From: an uncultured Eubacteriales bacterium
GTDB taxonomy: Bacteria > Bacillota > Clostridia > Oscillospirales > Acutalibacteraceae
Assembly: GCA_934630995.1 (NCBI GenBank)
Contig: CAKTXU010000145.1
Location: 1 to 5,581 of the forward strand
Reading direction: 5' to 3'
DNA length: 5,581 nt
The notes below the pieces were generated by a model. The model saw nothing but the letters and a program-made list of their open reading frames with translations. It was not told the origin of the DNA and searched no databases. The position numbers and the translations under genes were made by a program. Below are positions 5,182 to 5,581 of the stretch, piece by piece (the stretch's first letter is position 1; every line of letters begins with the position of its first letter).

Positions 5182-5581
5182 ATGGAACATTACTATTGGG
5201 GGATCGATATCGGCGGCACCAAAACCACCGTGGGACTCTTCGACGAAAGGGCCGCCAAGCTAACGTCCATGACCATGCCCACCGATGCCGGGGCGGGTTT
5301 TCGGCCCTTGATTGAACGGATAGCGGGGGCAGCCGAGGCGCTGCGGAGGGCGCGGCAGATTCCCCGGGATAGAATTGTGCGGACGGGTGTGGCCTGTCCG
5401 GGTCCCCTGGATTTGCAAAAGGGCACCATTGTGTATATTCCCACCATGGGTTTTCGTGACGAACCGCTGGCCTCTTCGCTTGAGGCGGCGCTGGGCACGC
5501 CGGTGTCGCTGGAAAACGACACCAACGCCGCGGTGCGGGGAGAAGGCATTTTTGGTCAGGGGAAGGGCCTTTCCACCGTTG
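5182..5581 (+). CDS. ROK-family sugar kinase (3' partial)
   Basis: Cytoplasmic ATP-dependent sugar kinase of the ROK family, which includes bacterial glucokinase, fructokinase, N-acetylglucosamine and N-acetylmannosamine kinases; some members are repressors. The first 133 residues, under half of the usual 300, are in the window and the frame is open at its edge. GIDIGGTKTTVGLFD (7-21) is the ATP phosphate loop at the very N-terminus, so no DNA-binding domain precedes it; this favours a kinase over a NagC/XylR-type repressor. VACPGPLD (70-77) with G81 matches the next conserved block. ENDTNAA (111-117) carries the catalytic Asp113. The zinc-binding motif would lie beyond the window, so specificity cannot be read. 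GGAAGG nine bases before ATG is the ribosome site, and no other in-frame start exists before the stop at 5149. With the permease at the other end it suggests sugar uptake and phosphorylation. Confidence 0.93.
   Translation, partial: MEHYYWGIDIGGTKTTVGLFDERAAKLTSMTMPTDAGAGFRPLIERIAGAAEALRRARQIPRDRIVRTGVACPGPLDLQKGTIVYIPTMGFRDEPLASSLEAALGTPVSLENDTNAAVRGEGIFGQGKGLSTV

Noticed and set aside
5094..5315. 73-codon open frame overlapping the ROK start
   Set aside because: It is out of frame with the clear ROK coding sequence, covers the structured leader, and its translation resembles nothing known.
1..5581. tRNA, rRNA, CRISPR array, transposase or integrase genes
   Set aside because: None was seen on either strand. 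The only repeats noted are the E1/E2 pair and short local dyads.

Overview
The window looks like a GC-rich chromosome segment of a Gram-positive anaerobe of the Clostridia, perhaps an Oscillospiraceae-type gut bacterium. This rests on the gene families (MalG-type permease, ROK sugar kinase, CapA lipoprotein with a Gram-positive-style signal, XRE regulator with two membrane segments), strong AGGAGG-type ribosome sites and sigma-A-like promoters. The genus is an inference; no rRNA or other marker is present.

Layout. (1) Bases 1-493, plus strand: the C-terminal part of a carbohydrate ABC transporter permease of the MalG type, followed by a hairpin at its stop codon and a palindromic repeat (E1, 540-627). 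(2) Bases 707-2332, minus strand: a 541-residue sigma-70/ECF-like sigma factor with a long C-terminal extension, ended by a very good UUCG-loop terminator (657-684). (3) Bases 2333-2733: a divergent control region with one weak minus-strand promoter and two good tandem plus-strand promoters. (4) Bases 2734-3243, plus strand: an XRE-family regulator with two C-terminal membrane helices. (5) Bases 3244-3493: a hairpin terminator and one or two candidate promoters. (6) Bases 3494-4852, plus strand: a CapA-family (PGA_cap) lipoprotein. (7) Bases 4853-5181: terminator, AT-rich promoter, then a 146-base structured palindromic element (E2) forming the untranslated leader of the next gene. (8) Base 5182 to the window end, plus strand: the N-terminal part of a ROK-family sugar kinase.

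The two ends (sugar permease and sugar kinase) fit carbohydrate uptake and phosphorylation. Between them lies a regulatory pair (sigma factor and membrane XRE protein) that is clearly more AT-rich than its surroundings, roughly 42-48% GC against about 60-65% by hand count on sample lines, which suggests horizontal acquisition.

The most notable observation is that E1 and E2 are related. They share both termini and an internal CCGAAAAACC-k-TGTG block, lie in opposite orientations, and bracket the sigma/XRE/CapA block. This looks like a dispersed palindromic (MITE-like) element family with a variable interior. One copy has apparently landed in, or been recruited as, the leader RNA of the ROK gene.
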